DNA of 64,000 nucleotides, taken from IMG/VR virus record IMGVR_UViG_3300048672_000512, positions 1 to 64,000 of that record; one strand, written 5' to 3'. The position numbers and the translations under genes are program-made. The notes under the pieces are model-generated. The model searched no databases. It was not told the origin of the DNA and saw only the letters and a program-made list of their open reading frames with translations. Each line of letters starts with the position of its first letter. The first letter of the stretch is position 1. Shown one piece after another: positions 16,403 through 24,862 of the stretch. This stretch comes from a virus.

Positions 16403-19330
16403 ATGTCACAAATCCAAGGCAAACAAGTTCAACCAGCATCGGCAACAGTCCCTGGAGTTGTGACTACCGGGGCTCAGACGTTTGCTGGTGCAAAGACGTT
16501 TACGGCTAACTGCCTTACCTCGTTCTCTTCCACAGGTTCGGTAAGCTACACGCTGGTTAATAACAACGCGGGAACTGCAGCGGATGCCGGGTACGTACTA
16601 GACAACGGTACTTACACTGGCGGCGTAATTCTGCGAGGTTCTGCATATGCGGCTACACCAAACAGAGTTTCGCTGCACTCTTCCGGGGGTACGCTGTCTT
16701 CTATTTCGTTCATAACCAATGGGGTTGAGCGAATAGTTCTGGACACAACGTCGTTTACCTCAACGGTTCCTTTTGTTGGCAGCCTGACTGGAAACGCTTC
16801 CACGTCTACTGCTCTGCAGACAGGAAGGACGTTCTCGTTAACTGGTGACGCAACAGGCACTTCAGCAGCTTTCACTGGTGCGGCTAATGCCTCTATTCCT
16901 GTCACGCTTGCTAACTCAGGTGTTACTGCTGCCACTTATGGATCAAACGGAAACATTCCAGTTATCACTTTCAATACGAAAGGTATTGCAACAAGCGCGA
17001 CCAGCACACCTCTGACTTTCCTTAATAATGTTGGAAGCAGCGATGCCAATACGGATAATGGTATTGGTATGCGTAGTCTTATTTGGACTACTGGTTCGTC
17101 TAACTTCCCTTCAGTAGCAGGTATTGGGTTTGAAGTTAGGCGGGCATCAGGGTCTGGTTCGGATGCAGGGACGTTTCAGTTTGCTACAACCAATGATGCA
17201 ACCGGAAACGTCTATTTCCGAAAAGTCATCGGGTATTCCTCTGGAGACACTTGGTCCGACTGGGCGCAACTACTGTATAACGGTACGTCCTACATGCAAG
17301 CAGTAGGTAGAAGCAACTCATGGGGAAATACGAACGGCACCCTTACCGGCGCGTTCAACGCAATCATGGGGACAAGCGCATCTGCAACTTGGCTTGTTTC
17401 AGGCACGAGTGCGGGTACTTTCCGTGGTGGTATTCAGTTGCTGGATGCCGGGGGTGCTATGCGCTTGTACACCGGACCAACTACCTACACTGAGTACACC
17501 GGAAACAACATAAACATGGTTTCCGGTTCCACGTTGACAACCACAACTGTCAATGCGGTTACCGTTACTTCCAATAACAACACTACAGGTTCAAACTCGC
17601 TGACTATACTGAACAGCAACGGAGGTTCTGGGGCAGACGCTAGGTTGCTATTGAGCAACGGAGCAAACACTGGTGGCTTGATAATCCGCTCCGCCGCCTT
17701 CTCAGCACCTAATCGTGTAACCCTGTATTCTAGTGCTACCACTGCTTCCAACGTCTCCATAAACACCAACGGTATCGATCGTGTTGTGGTGGACAACTCC
17801 ACAGTAACCTCAACACTCCCGTATGTGAGCAGTGTAGGCTTTCAAGGTAACGCTTCAGACACAGTAACCACACCTAGCTTTTCATGGTCGGGGGATACAA
17901 CAACTGGTCTTTACCGACCTGCGGCGTCACAGGTAGGCGTAGCGCTTGGTGGCAGCAACATTGCTACCTTCTCGGCAGCAGGTATAACGCTATCTAACAC
18001 TGCGTCCTACGCTGACACTCTGTACAACAGAATTCAAAGTCCTGGTGGTGGACTTTCTGTTGGCACTGTTGGATCTCAACCGGGCGCAATTAGAATAACG
18101 CTGCCTGTTGGTTGGACGAATACCCTGTTGCGGTTTACCGTCAAGGTTTTCAACTACGCTACCGGGGCAGGCTTTGATGCAGTGGTAGCAGGGTACAACT
18201 ATGCTCCGACTAGTGTGTGGTATAATCCAACCGCCTATATAGTAGGACAGTCAGATGTAAATCGCAATTTCACTATTCGCTTTGGTTACACAGCCGGAGG
18301 AAAAGCTTGCGTCTATATCGGGGAACTAGGCTCTACTTGGCAATTCCCGCAGGTGTACGTCACTGATGTTCAGCTTGGTTACGGTGGATACAACTCTAAC
18401 TGGGCTACCGGCTGGTCTGTTGGTTTTGAAAGCACTGCTTTTGAATCAGTATCCCAAACCGTAAGCACGCCGCAAGTGGGCTACGCTACCTCAACGAACA
18501 CTGTCAATGCTAATGTTCTGAGAGACGGCTCGGGCAACTTCTCTGCAGGAACCATAACTGCCAAGTTTAACGGTTCCTCCAACATGATAGCAGTGTCGGA
18601 CGGTACTACGTTCCCAACTGCAGTGTCGAGCGTAGCAACGTCGGGTTCTCGATCCGTAGACTTAGCGCCTAACACTTATCAGCGCACTGTTGCAGCGGAG
18701 TTCAAGAACTCGTCACTATACGGGTTTACTGGTAACTACACTGGCCTGGTTACTATTGCTCCCTACGTTGGGACTGTAGCTTCCACGGGAGATGCGAACT
18801 ACCAACTTGCGTTTCACCCGTCTGGCGCTGGTAGCGCCATTAGTCCGTCCTTGAAGTTCCGTGCGGGACTAGACACAACCTGGGGTTCGTGGAGTGAGAT
18901 CTTACATTCAGGAAATGTCGGTAATTACGCCGCAAGCCAAACCACCGGAACGTTTACCCCAACCATAGCCGGGACCGTTGTAGCTGGAACTGGGTCTTAC
19001 TCTCTACAGCGTGGTCGGTACACAAAGACTGGAAATGTTGTTAACTTCAGCCTACACATAGCTTGGAACTCTCACTCCGGCACTGGTAACTTCTATGTAC
19101 TAGGTCTTCCGTTTACCTCTTCTAATGCTTCCGCCTACGATTTTTGGCCGGTTACTATCTCAGCTATTGGTCTTACGTGGACTGCTGGTTGGCAGTTATC
19201 TGCGAGAATCCCTGGAAATAATACCGCTATTGAGATACAACAGATTGATCCGGCTACAGGAACATTCTTGGGTGTCCCTATGGATACCAATGTCACTTCG
19301 TTAATAGTATCTGGCTTTTACAACGTGTAA
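16403..19330 (+). CDS. Long tail fibre protein, 975 aa
   Basis: The protein is rich in Thr, Ser, Gly and Asn with many short beta repeats. The N-terminus holds GVVTTGAQTFAGAKTF, a fibre shaft element. Two similar blocks (YVLDNGTYTGGVILRG to NGVERIVLDT; LLLSNGANTGGLIIRS to NGIDRVVVDN) show internal duplication. Segments near WSDWAQLLYNG and WGSWSEILHSG resemble the knob-like repeats of phage and pyocin fibres. A C-terminal domain begins near TGTFTPTIAG. It is the main receptor-binding fibre candidate and is flanked by strong terminators. Confidence 0.85.
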   Translation: MSQIQGKQVQPASATVPGVVTTGAQTFAGAKTFTANCLTSFSSTGSVSYTLVNNNAGTAADAGYVLDNGTYTGGVILRGSAYAATPNRVSLHSSGGTLSSISFITNGVERIVLDTTSFTSTVPFVGSLTGNASTSTALQTGRTFSLTGDATGTSAAFTGAANASIPVTLANSGVTAATYGSNGNIPVITFNTKGIATSATSTPLTFLNNVGSSDANTDNGIGMRSLIWTTGSSNFPSVAGIGFEVRRASGSGSDAGTFQFATTNDATGNVYFRKVIGYSSGDTWSDWAQLLYNGTSYMQAVGRSNSWGNTNGTLTGAFNAIMGTSASATWLVSGTSAGTFRGGIQLLDAGGAMRLYTGPTTYTEYTGNNINMVSGSTLTTTTVNAVTVTSNNNTTGSNSLTILNSNGGSGADARLLLSNGANTGGLIIRSAAFSAPNRVTLYSSATTASNVSINTNGIDRVVVDNSTVTSTLPYVSSVGFQGNASDTVTTPSFSWSGDTTTGLYRPAASQVGVALGGSNIATFSAAGITLSNTASYADTLYNRIQSPGGGLSVGTVGSQPGAIRITLPVGWTNTLLRFTVKVFNYATGAGFDAVVAGYNYAPTSVWYNPTAYIVGQSDVNRNFTIRFGYTAGGKACVYIGELGSTWQFPQVYVTDVQLGYGGYNSNWATGWSVGFESTAFESVSQTVSTPQVGYATSTNTVNANVLRDGSGNFSAGTITAKFNGSSNMIAVSDGTTFPTAVSSVATSGSRSVDLAPNTYQRTVAAEFKNSSLYGFTGNYTGLVTIAPYVGTVASTGDANYQLAFHPSGAGSAISPSLKFRAGLDTTWGSWSEILHSGNVGNYAASQTTGTFTPTIAGTVVAGTGSYSLQRGRYTKTGNVVNFSLHIAWNSHSGTGNFYVLGLPFTSSNASAYDFWPVTISAIGLTWTAGWQLSARIPGNNTAIEIQQIDPATGTFLGVPMDTNVTSLIVSGFYNV

Positions 19331-19375
19331 CAGGACTAACGCTTTTATAACCTTCGCCACTTACAACAGCGTCTC

Positions 19376-19403
19376 AGCCGAGCTAAGAATCTTAGCTCGG
19401 CTT
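19376..19403 (+). terminator. Strong terminator after the tail fibre gene
   Basis: AGCCGAGCTAAG pairs with CTTAGCTCGGCT around AAT, a 12-bp stem with an A/T-rich close and following pyrimidines. Confidence 0.85.
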
Positions 19404-19441
19404 CTCACACCCGAGGTAAAATAGAAGTCTCGGGGACTAAC

Positions 19442-19556
19442 AAGGAAATTGAATTATGATCAAAGTAGGTAGTAATCTTACAGCTGCGCAGATCGCTGCG
19501 CTTAATGGGAATCAAGGGGTTCCGCTTGTGCAGGATGCGGTTACTGGGGTTGTTTA
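19442..19556 (+). repeat. Mosaic anchor segment related to both 12008 and 15049
   Basis: The left part (19442-19514) matches 12008-12080, including the ribosome-binding region. The right part (19506-19556) is identical to 15049-15099. The segment is therefore a hybrid of the other two anchors, which is what recombination between cassettes would leave. Confidence 0.8.
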
Positions 19557-20873
19557 CGGATCTGACGGCGTTGCGCGTATAAACGGCAATCCAAGTACAG
19601 GTGAAAAATACCGTATGGTCTGCTGATGTTAATGGGTTGACTGGGCTAACTGTCACGGCAGGCACTCTTAGTCTGACAACGCTAGACGGCGAAACTGTCG
19701 TCAAGGTGCAGGGCTCCAGCAATACTGATACATACGTTGACCTTGATTTGTCGGCCACTCCTGCGCTGTTCTACGGCGGGGCAACGGCCACCGTGTGGAG
19801 CGACACATCAGTGACTGCCAATCTCGGCATGTTGGTGAGCGCTGATGGAGCTTTTGCTGCCTATACACAGGGCGGCTATGCACCAACAGCCTGGGCCGAG
19901 AACAACGCTTTAGTTTCTCGCACCGTAGAGAAATTTATGCTCCAGTTTTTTGCTGGCGGGACTGTCGCAGACGTGCAATTTAGCCCAGGATATCAGGGGA
20001 CATGGATCGCTACACCACCAACTTACCCGACCCCAGTAGTCAAGATCAGATTCAGGTTTACAAAGAAGTCAACATTTACCCCGTGCGGGTATTTACAGCG
20101 ACTGTCGCTTACATCTGGACGCAAGTCGCGTGTTTGCATCACATTCGATGACGGGTACGAGTCTGCGTTTCGGTGGCTAAAGCCAGTGCTAGACAAGTAC
20201 AACCTGAAAGGCACATGGGGAATCATTACTAATAAGACAGATACGCCCTCGTTTATGACAAGATATCAGCTCGCTACGCTGTATAACGAGGGGCACGAGC
20301 TGGTCCCGCATGGACCTTTAGGCTCTATTACTGGGGATATCGTAAATAACTACCTGGCAGATCCAGACCCAGTAGCTTCCGCTGTAGCTGATGTTCAATA
20401 CCACAGAAACAACCTCAGAGCCTGGGGTTTATTGAGAGTACAGGCAGAAAGCTGTTATATATGGCCTCGCGGAGCCCATGCAAGATATGTTGATGATCTT
20501 GCTTACGACAACGCTCTGAGGGCAATCGGCATTACACATGCGCGAAGCGCTTCTGTCACGAGATATTCATATTGCGTCCCTCAGTGGCCGAACCAACTCA
20601 TGCTACCAATCGTGGGGCACTCTCAGGGGGGTCAGTAGTGGGGCAGAGACTACGAATATAACCCTTCTAACGAATATCATAAATGATGCTGCGTTACGTG
20701 GAACAGATGTAAATCTGATGTTCCACCATGGGGTATCTCCGACTGACGTAGCATGGGGCTCAAATGGCGGACTAAACATTAGAGCGAATGATTTTGACGC
20801 AATATGTGCGGCAGTGGGCGCGAATGTTAGAGCAGGGACTCAGAGTAATGTTTTATTTGGTGATATGCGATAG
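19456..20873 (+). pseudogene. Tail protein with polysaccharide deacetylase (NodB) domain, copy C, frameshifted
   Basis: The anchor frame from ATG 19456 ends at TGA 19624. The body continues one base out of frame from about 19601, beside an A5 run (19604-19608). The NodB motif VCITFDDGY is followed by VPHGPLGS, where the second His of copy A's HxxxH is absent, and then WPRGAHARYVDD. A second +1 shift sits at a G6 run (20626-20631). Removing one G joins GHSQG to VSSGAETTNI and runs to the stop at 20873. The intact product would be about 470 residues and would act on acetylated surface glycan. It could be decayed, or expressed through slippage at the homopolymers. Confidence 0.75.
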
Positions 20874-20894
20874 CATTACGTGAGAATGTAACCC

Positions 20895-20916
20895 AAGCCT
20901 CCACCAGGAGGCTTTT
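20895..20916 (+). terminator. Rho-independent terminator, AAGCCTCC type
   Basis: AAGCCTCC/GGAGGCTT stem with a T4 run after deacetylase copy C. It is the fourth hairpin of this type in the receptor-binding region. Confidence 0.85.
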
Positions 20917-20982
20917 CCACGCTACACTATGGCCATCATGAAAATTTCAAAACCTTTTTCACGTCGATCTAGTCTGGTGTAG
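20917..20982 (+). pseudogene. Decayed copy of the 44-aa small gene at 13733
   Basis: The segment from the terminator to about 20978 repeats 13711-13771. One A is missing from the A run after the ATG (20938), so the frame now reads 14 codons to TAG at 20980. From there to 21120 I see no gene, only A/T-rich leader sequence before the next start. Confidence 0.7.
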
Positions 20983-21120
20983 CGTGTTCTTAGCTGTACT
21001 CCGTTCATCTTGGTTGACAGAGTGGAGACATTACAAATCACTACCAACAAAACTTCTGTTGTTCTTTGCTAGAATTTTACAACCGGGCAGATCAGCTCAG
21101 CCCGTAGCAAACTCAAAAGT

Positions 21121-21708
21121 ATGCAACTTCCTGCATTTACCTCTAACGACTACAATGGGTTTGTAAACTACCTACTATCTAACGCAGTAAAAGCAAGCGC
21201 TCTACCAACTACGATACAGGTTAGAGTGAGCACTTCGCCACTTCCCATAGGTGGAAGTTTGGTGAGTCCAGTGCTTATTGATTGCTACGTTAGTGTGCTG
21301 CCTCCAACTAGCCCTGTAGTCGGTAGCTTCTGGTTAAATGCAAACCCAAATTCTACAGGCTACGCTACGTTAAACCTGTGTGTTTACGTAGCAGCCTCTC
21401 CGCTGTGGCATCTTTGTGCTTCTGTGCACGAAGTAATGAACAGCTCGCAAGCTTTGACTGAAGCCTTAGCCTACATCAGCCAAGGCTCTGGTTCTGGTGG
21501 TGTGGAGTTTCAGTACTCGCCGCCACTAGTTGACGGTATGAGTGCGTTCACGCTACCCGTACTTCCAACCGGGCCGGTCAAGCTTCTTTTTAATGGAGTA
21601 ACGTACAGAGAAGGCTTCGACTTCACTAGGTCCGGTGTAAACATAACTTGGCTGAACTCTGTTCTTATTGAGACAACTGACTCCTTGACGTTCTCCTATC
21701 CAGTGTAG
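21121..21708 (+). CDS. Tail-region protein, 195 aa
   Basis: This is a beta-rich protein with Pro/Thr/Ser composition (LPPTSPVVGSFWLNAN; VCVYVAA-type strands). Its C-terminus (AFTLPVLPTGPVKLLF to TDSLTFSYPV) resembles that of the protein at 13967. It is probably a fibre, baseplate or adaptor component and is the last gene of the receptor-binding region. No signal peptide or enzymatic motif is seen. Confidence 0.65.
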   Translation: MQLPAFTSNDYNGFVNYLLSNAVKASALPTTIQVRVSTSPLPIGGSLVSPVLIDCYVSVLPPTSPVVGSFWLNANPNSTGYATLNLCVYVAASPLWHLCASVHEVMNSSQALTEALAYISQGSGSGGVEFQYSPPLVDGMSAFTLPVLPTGPVKLLFNGVTYREGFDFTRSGVNITWLNSVLIETTDSLTFSYPV

Positions 21709-21714
21709 TTCTTT

Positions 21715-21721
21715 CATTTTT
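21715..21721 (+). promoter_or_regulatory. CATTTTT-type motif before the membrane-protein cluster
   Basis: CATTTTT lies 33 bases before the start at 21754 and directly after the previous stop codon. The spacing is the same as at 142, 33756 and 58686. Confidence 0.4.
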
Positions 21722-21753
21722 AGTACAAGCTTTTAACATCTAGGTAGGAACAA

Positions 21754-22161
21754 ATGTCAGTTGACAAGGCGCCCGTCATTGAGTGGGCAGTTAAATTAGT
21801 AGGCGCTGCTGCTGGCCTTGGTGTCTCTTGGTCAGCACAACCGCAACACCTCGTAAAGAGGAACATATTATTGATATTAGGAGGTTTGATCATATCCGCA
21901 GTAGCATCATCGTTTACCATATCCTTTGCTTCAACATTCATACCAGCGGCTGCAAAGGAGTCCATAGAGGGTTACTTTGTAGCCTCAGCTCTGAATGGTC
22001 TATTCATCGTTCCGCTGATTATATTTCTAAACAACTACGCACGCAAGGGTGCTGGCATGAAGGACTCTGCTTTTACTGTTGAGAGTCCTGCAGACAAACT
22101 CAGTTCCAAAGAGGTAGCCTCCTTGAAAGACTTGATAGATAACCGGAAGAGTGAGTCATGA
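21754..22161 (+). CDS. Small membrane protein, holin candidate, 135 aa
   Basis: Hydrophobic segments occur at about residues 13-25, 35-58 and 75-92 (ILLILGGLIISAVASSF; FIVPLIIFLNNYA). A charged cytoplasmic-type tail follows. Size and topology fit holin-like proteins. It begins a row of four small membrane genes. No endolysin gene is next to it in this window, so a lysis role is only inferred. Confidence 0.6.
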   Translation: MSVDKAPVIEWAVKLVGAAAGLGVSWSAQPQHLVKRNILLILGGLIISAVASSFTISFASTFIPAAAKESIEGYFVASALNGLFIVPLIIFLNNYARKGAGMKDSAFTVESPADKLSSKEVASLKDLIDNRKSES

Positions 22162-22487
22162 ATACACACCAAGATTTAGGAAATGTTTACACAGCACTAG
22201 CTGTATGGAACGCAGCCTGCGCCGTGCTAGTGTTTCTTAGTATCTTCAGTCCGTGGGTATCAACCTGGCCAAGATACATTCGCATGACCTATGCATCGAT
22301 AGCAGCTGTTCTAATCGCAGAAGCTTTGATGTACGGGTTGCGAATAGAGACGCTAACGAATCCTTGGTGGGCAATAAAAGACATTTCGCTAGGGGTAACA
22401 GGAATTCTCATAGTACGCCACATATATCTTGAAACACGAAAGATAACAGGATCAAGCAATGGACTCACTTCTAACTCGCACTTTTGA
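22158..22487 (+). CDS. Small membrane protein, 109 aa
   Basis: Three hydrophobic stretches are visible (AACAVLVFLSIFSPW, SIAAVLIAEALMYGL, ISLGVTGILIVRHIYL). It overlaps the previous gene by 4 bases and the next by 29 bases in another frame. The family is not recognised. It may be a holin, an antiholin or a membrane partner of its neighbours. Confidence 0.6.
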   Translation: MNTHQDLGNVYTALAVWNAACAVLVFLSIFSPWVSTWPRYIRMTYASIAAVLIAEALMYGLRIETLTNPWWAIKDISLGVTGILIVRHIYLETRKITGSSNGLTSNSHF

Positions 22488-22830
22488 CTTCTTTAACATT
22501 GCTAACCTGCTGCTTGCAGCACTGCTTGTTGTCTTTATCTGGATAGGTGCACAGGCAGCAAAGAAGAACAACTTCGACTGGTCTGAAATGCTAAAAGGTG
22601 GCGACGGAAAACCGTCTGCGCTGCGTCTTGGTATTTTGGTATCCATAGCGGTTTCTTCCTGGGTTCTCGTGTACGCTGTTCTCAACAAAGCAATGGTTTC
22701 TGCTGACCTAGTCTATCTGTTCGGTATATACCTTGCAGTGTGGTCCGGCGCCAAAGTAGCAGAGAAGTTTATCGAGGGATGGGTTGCAGTACGCACAGGA
22801 AACAACAGTTCTCTACCACCAACCACTTGA
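22459..22830 (+). CDS. Small membrane protein, holin-like, 123 aa
   Basis: The layout is a hydrophobic segment at residues 14-32, a hydrophilic loop with a DGKPSALRLG-type motif, then two hydrophobic segments (LVSIAVSSWVLVYAVL; LVYLFGIYLAVWSG). This resembles phage holin-type proteins with one N-terminal and two C-terminal membrane segments. The start lies inside the end of the preceding gene. Confidence 0.6.
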   Translation: MDSLLTRTFDFFNIANLLLAALLVVFIWIGAQAAKKNNFDWSEMLKGGDGKPSALRLGILVSIAVSSWVLVYAVLNKAMVSADLVYLFGIYLAVWSGAKVAEKFIEGWVAVRTGNNSSLPPTT

Positions 22831-22848
22831 ACACACTAAGGAAATTCA

Positions 22849-23274
22849 ATGGATATTGCTTCTATCACCAGCCTGATAACTTCAGGTCTTAGCGCGCTTC
22901 CGACTCTCGGTTCGCTTTCAACCTTTTCCAAGTTCATGACTGCGGGTTTTGCCCTGACAGTGTTCCTTTCTGTCTACACGTTGTGGCTGTTTTTTCTAGC
23001 TTCAATGGTGTTGATCGCTGCTCGCAAGAAAGGAACACTGTCAAAGCCTGCACTGGTTCTTGGTATTCCTGTGATCGGTCTAGGCCTTCTCATTGACGTT
23101 TCTGTCAACGTGATGCTGACTGCCGTGTTCATGGAAGCAACGAAAGAATGGACTGTCAGTCAACGACTCAGCCGATACAAAGCAGAAGCTAGCGGCTGGC
23201 GTTACAAGATTGCAAAGTTCATCTGTGAAAACTTCCTGGACACATTTGATCCGAGCGGTTGTCACTGCAAGTAA
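22849..23274 (+). CDS. Small membrane protein, 141 aa
   Basis: Two strong membrane segments are seen (ALTVFLSVYTLWLFFLASMV; VLGIPVIGLGLLIDVSV), plus a hydrophilic C-terminal half ending in CHCK. AAGGAAATTCA precedes the start. It is the fourth and last gene of the membrane cluster and is followed by a terminator. Function is unknown. A role in lysis or at the virion-membrane interface is possible. Confidence 0.65.
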   Translation: MDIASITSLITSGLSALPTLGSLSTFSKFMTAGFALTVFLSVYTLWLFFLASMVLIAARKKGTLSKPALVLGIPVIGLGLLIDVSVNVMLTAVFMEATKEWTVSQRLSRYKAEASGWRYKIAKFICENFLDTFDPSGCHCK

Positions 23275-23291
23275 GACGAGGTTGAATAAAC

Positions 23292-23326
23292 AGGCGATGC
23301 GAGTGTTCAGCTTGTATCGCCTTTTT
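23292..23326 (+). terminator. Terminator after the membrane-protein cluster
   Basis: AGGCGAT (23292-23298) pairs with ATCGCCT (23316-23322), followed by a T run. Confidence 0.7.
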
Positions 23327-23354
23327 CATTTGAAACACAGTAAAGGATTACATC

Positions 23355-24842
23355 GTGGCAACCACTGCAGTATTTGTAAAGAGCCTGTCTCAGGATCTTG
23401 CACCTACGCTTGATCTGACTGCGTCTCTTGCTTTGGGAGAAACCATAGTTTCGGTAAGCGTAGCTACCGTGACACCGGTAACGTCTCCTGCTATAGTAAT
23501 AGACGCGGTTCCTACTACTGACGGACTTGGCGTTCTGCTGACATTTCAAGCCGGCAACGCTAACACTTCTTACGGAGCAGTGCTAACGCTGTTCACGTCA
23601 ACTCCCCGAGCGATATCACAACCAATTGCAGTTTATGTAGCTCAGGACTTGCTGTCACCGTACGACACATCAGACCCTTACAGCTTTCGTACAACGGTTG
23701 ACGAGGTACCTGCTGGCGAGTCGGTAGTTGGAAAGGGAATCTTCTTTCTTGCAGCGGATGCTGATGCTTCTCAGGGCTACGTAACGTGGACTCTGCTGGG
23801 TGACGGAGGTGTCACCTTTGCTACTGGAAACGGTTTTGATTATCGAATCCTTCCATCGAATTTCTTTACGCAGATTGAAGCTCAGTCAGTTATTCACGTT
23901 CCGAGTGACGTCCCGTCAACTCTGGACGGAAACAGCTATCAGCTGCGATGGGAGCTGCACCTTCCGGGAACGCCAGACCAGTATTCATTTGAGTCCATTC
24001 GCGTATCCTCCAAGGAAGGATCTGTACCTACAGGTCCAAGTGACGCACTTGAACTAGCCGGTGATCCTATCAGTCTGTCAATTGTCACCACAAAGCTGTA
24101 TGACAATGTTGGGTTTGAAATCTTTCTTGGCAACGTGAAGGAAGTCAACTACACGCCTGTAGCTAACCCAGTCAAAGTTTCTAGTGGTTGGCTATATCAG
24201 ATATCGATTCAGACCAGTCCACTTACAGCTAGTCTTGAAGCCTACACAGTAGTGTGGAAGTATTGGAACAACCTAGCTACCGGAACAGTGTTTCGTGAAA
24301 CCTCGTCCTTGTTTCTGTTCTCGGCATCTCTTCTGCAGGCTATCGATGACGTGAAGCGCCGAGTTTCAAAAGCACGCACCACGCTGACCGGCTTCTCTGA
24401 CATGATCTTTGAGTCTTCGGATATCGCTGCTTACTTGAGGCGCGGACGTGACTACTTCAACGCAGCTGGTGGTCTTGTCACAAACTTCAACATGTCAAAC
24501 GCGACGGGCGCTATTCGTGAATACTGGCTTCAGTACACCGAAGTAGCTCTTCTTGAAGCTCAGTCCCTTGCTGAAGGAGAAAAGGCTTTTGACTTTCAGG
24601 GTCAGGCTATAAGTCTGAATACAGAACAGCGCGCGCAAGCTTATCAGTCTGCGGCTGATCAACTTTCTGGAAGGCTCAACAACGATGTGCGACCACTTAA
24701 GTCAAACCTTCAAATGCGAGGTTGCACTGAAGGCGACGGTGACGTCAACAGTATCTCTGGAAATCGGCCAAGAGTCGGCATCACTATAAGTCAACTGTCG
24801 CAGTTCGGACGTTGGGGCACCAGTCGCTTCTACGGATTCTGA
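23355..24842 (+). CDS. Probable virion structural protein, 495 aa
   Basis: The start is GTG at 23355, with AAAGGA upstream. The N-terminal 330 residues are beta-rich and look like tandem Ig-like or fibre-type domains. The C-terminal 160 residues are helical (LLQAIDDVKRRVSKARTTL; VALLEAQSLAEGEKAF), with a Gly/Arg-rich end. No catalytic motif is seen. A tail, baseplate or head-surface role is likely from composition and neighbouring genes. Confidence 0.65.
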   Translation: MATTAVFVKSLSQDLAPTLDLTASLALGETIVSVSVATVTPVTSPAIVIDAVPTTDGLGVLLTFQAGNANTSYGAVLTLFTSTPRAISQPIAVYVAQDLLSPYDTSDPYSFRTTVDEVPAGESVVGKGIFFLAADADASQGYVTWTLLGDGGVTFATGNGFDYRILPSNFFTQIEAQSVIHVPSDVPSTLDGNSYQLRWELHLPGTPDQYSFESIRVSSKEGSVPTGPSDALELAGDPISLSIVTTKLYDNVGFEIFLGNVKEVNYTPVANPVKVSSGWLYQISIQTSPLTASLEAYTVVWKYWNNLATGTVFRETSSLFLFSASLLQAIDDVKRRVSKARTTLTGFSDMIFESSDIAAYLRRGRDYFNAAGGLVTNFNMSNATGAIREYWLQYTEVALLEAQSLAEGEKAFDFQGQAISLNTEQRAQAYQSAADQLSGRLNNDVRPLKSNLQMRGCTEGDGDVNSISGNRPRVGITISQLSQFGRWGTSRFYGF

Positions 24843-24862
24843 CCTTACTAGGTAGAGTGTAA

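Noticed and set aside
19601-20638. Treating deacetylase copy C as a normal 345-codon gene starting at GTG 19601
   Set aside because: The shared anchor lies just upstream in another frame and the C-terminal part continues in a third frame. A shifted single gene explains all three segments better.
21014-21040. TTGACA promoter-like hexamer before the gene at 21121
   Set aside because: No TATAAT-like element is found at 16-18 bases. TACAAA is too close. Not reported as a promoter.
21754-22161. Endolysin or spanin in the membrane-protein cluster
   Set aside because: No muramidase, amidase or peptidase motif and no lipobox was found between 21754 and 23274.
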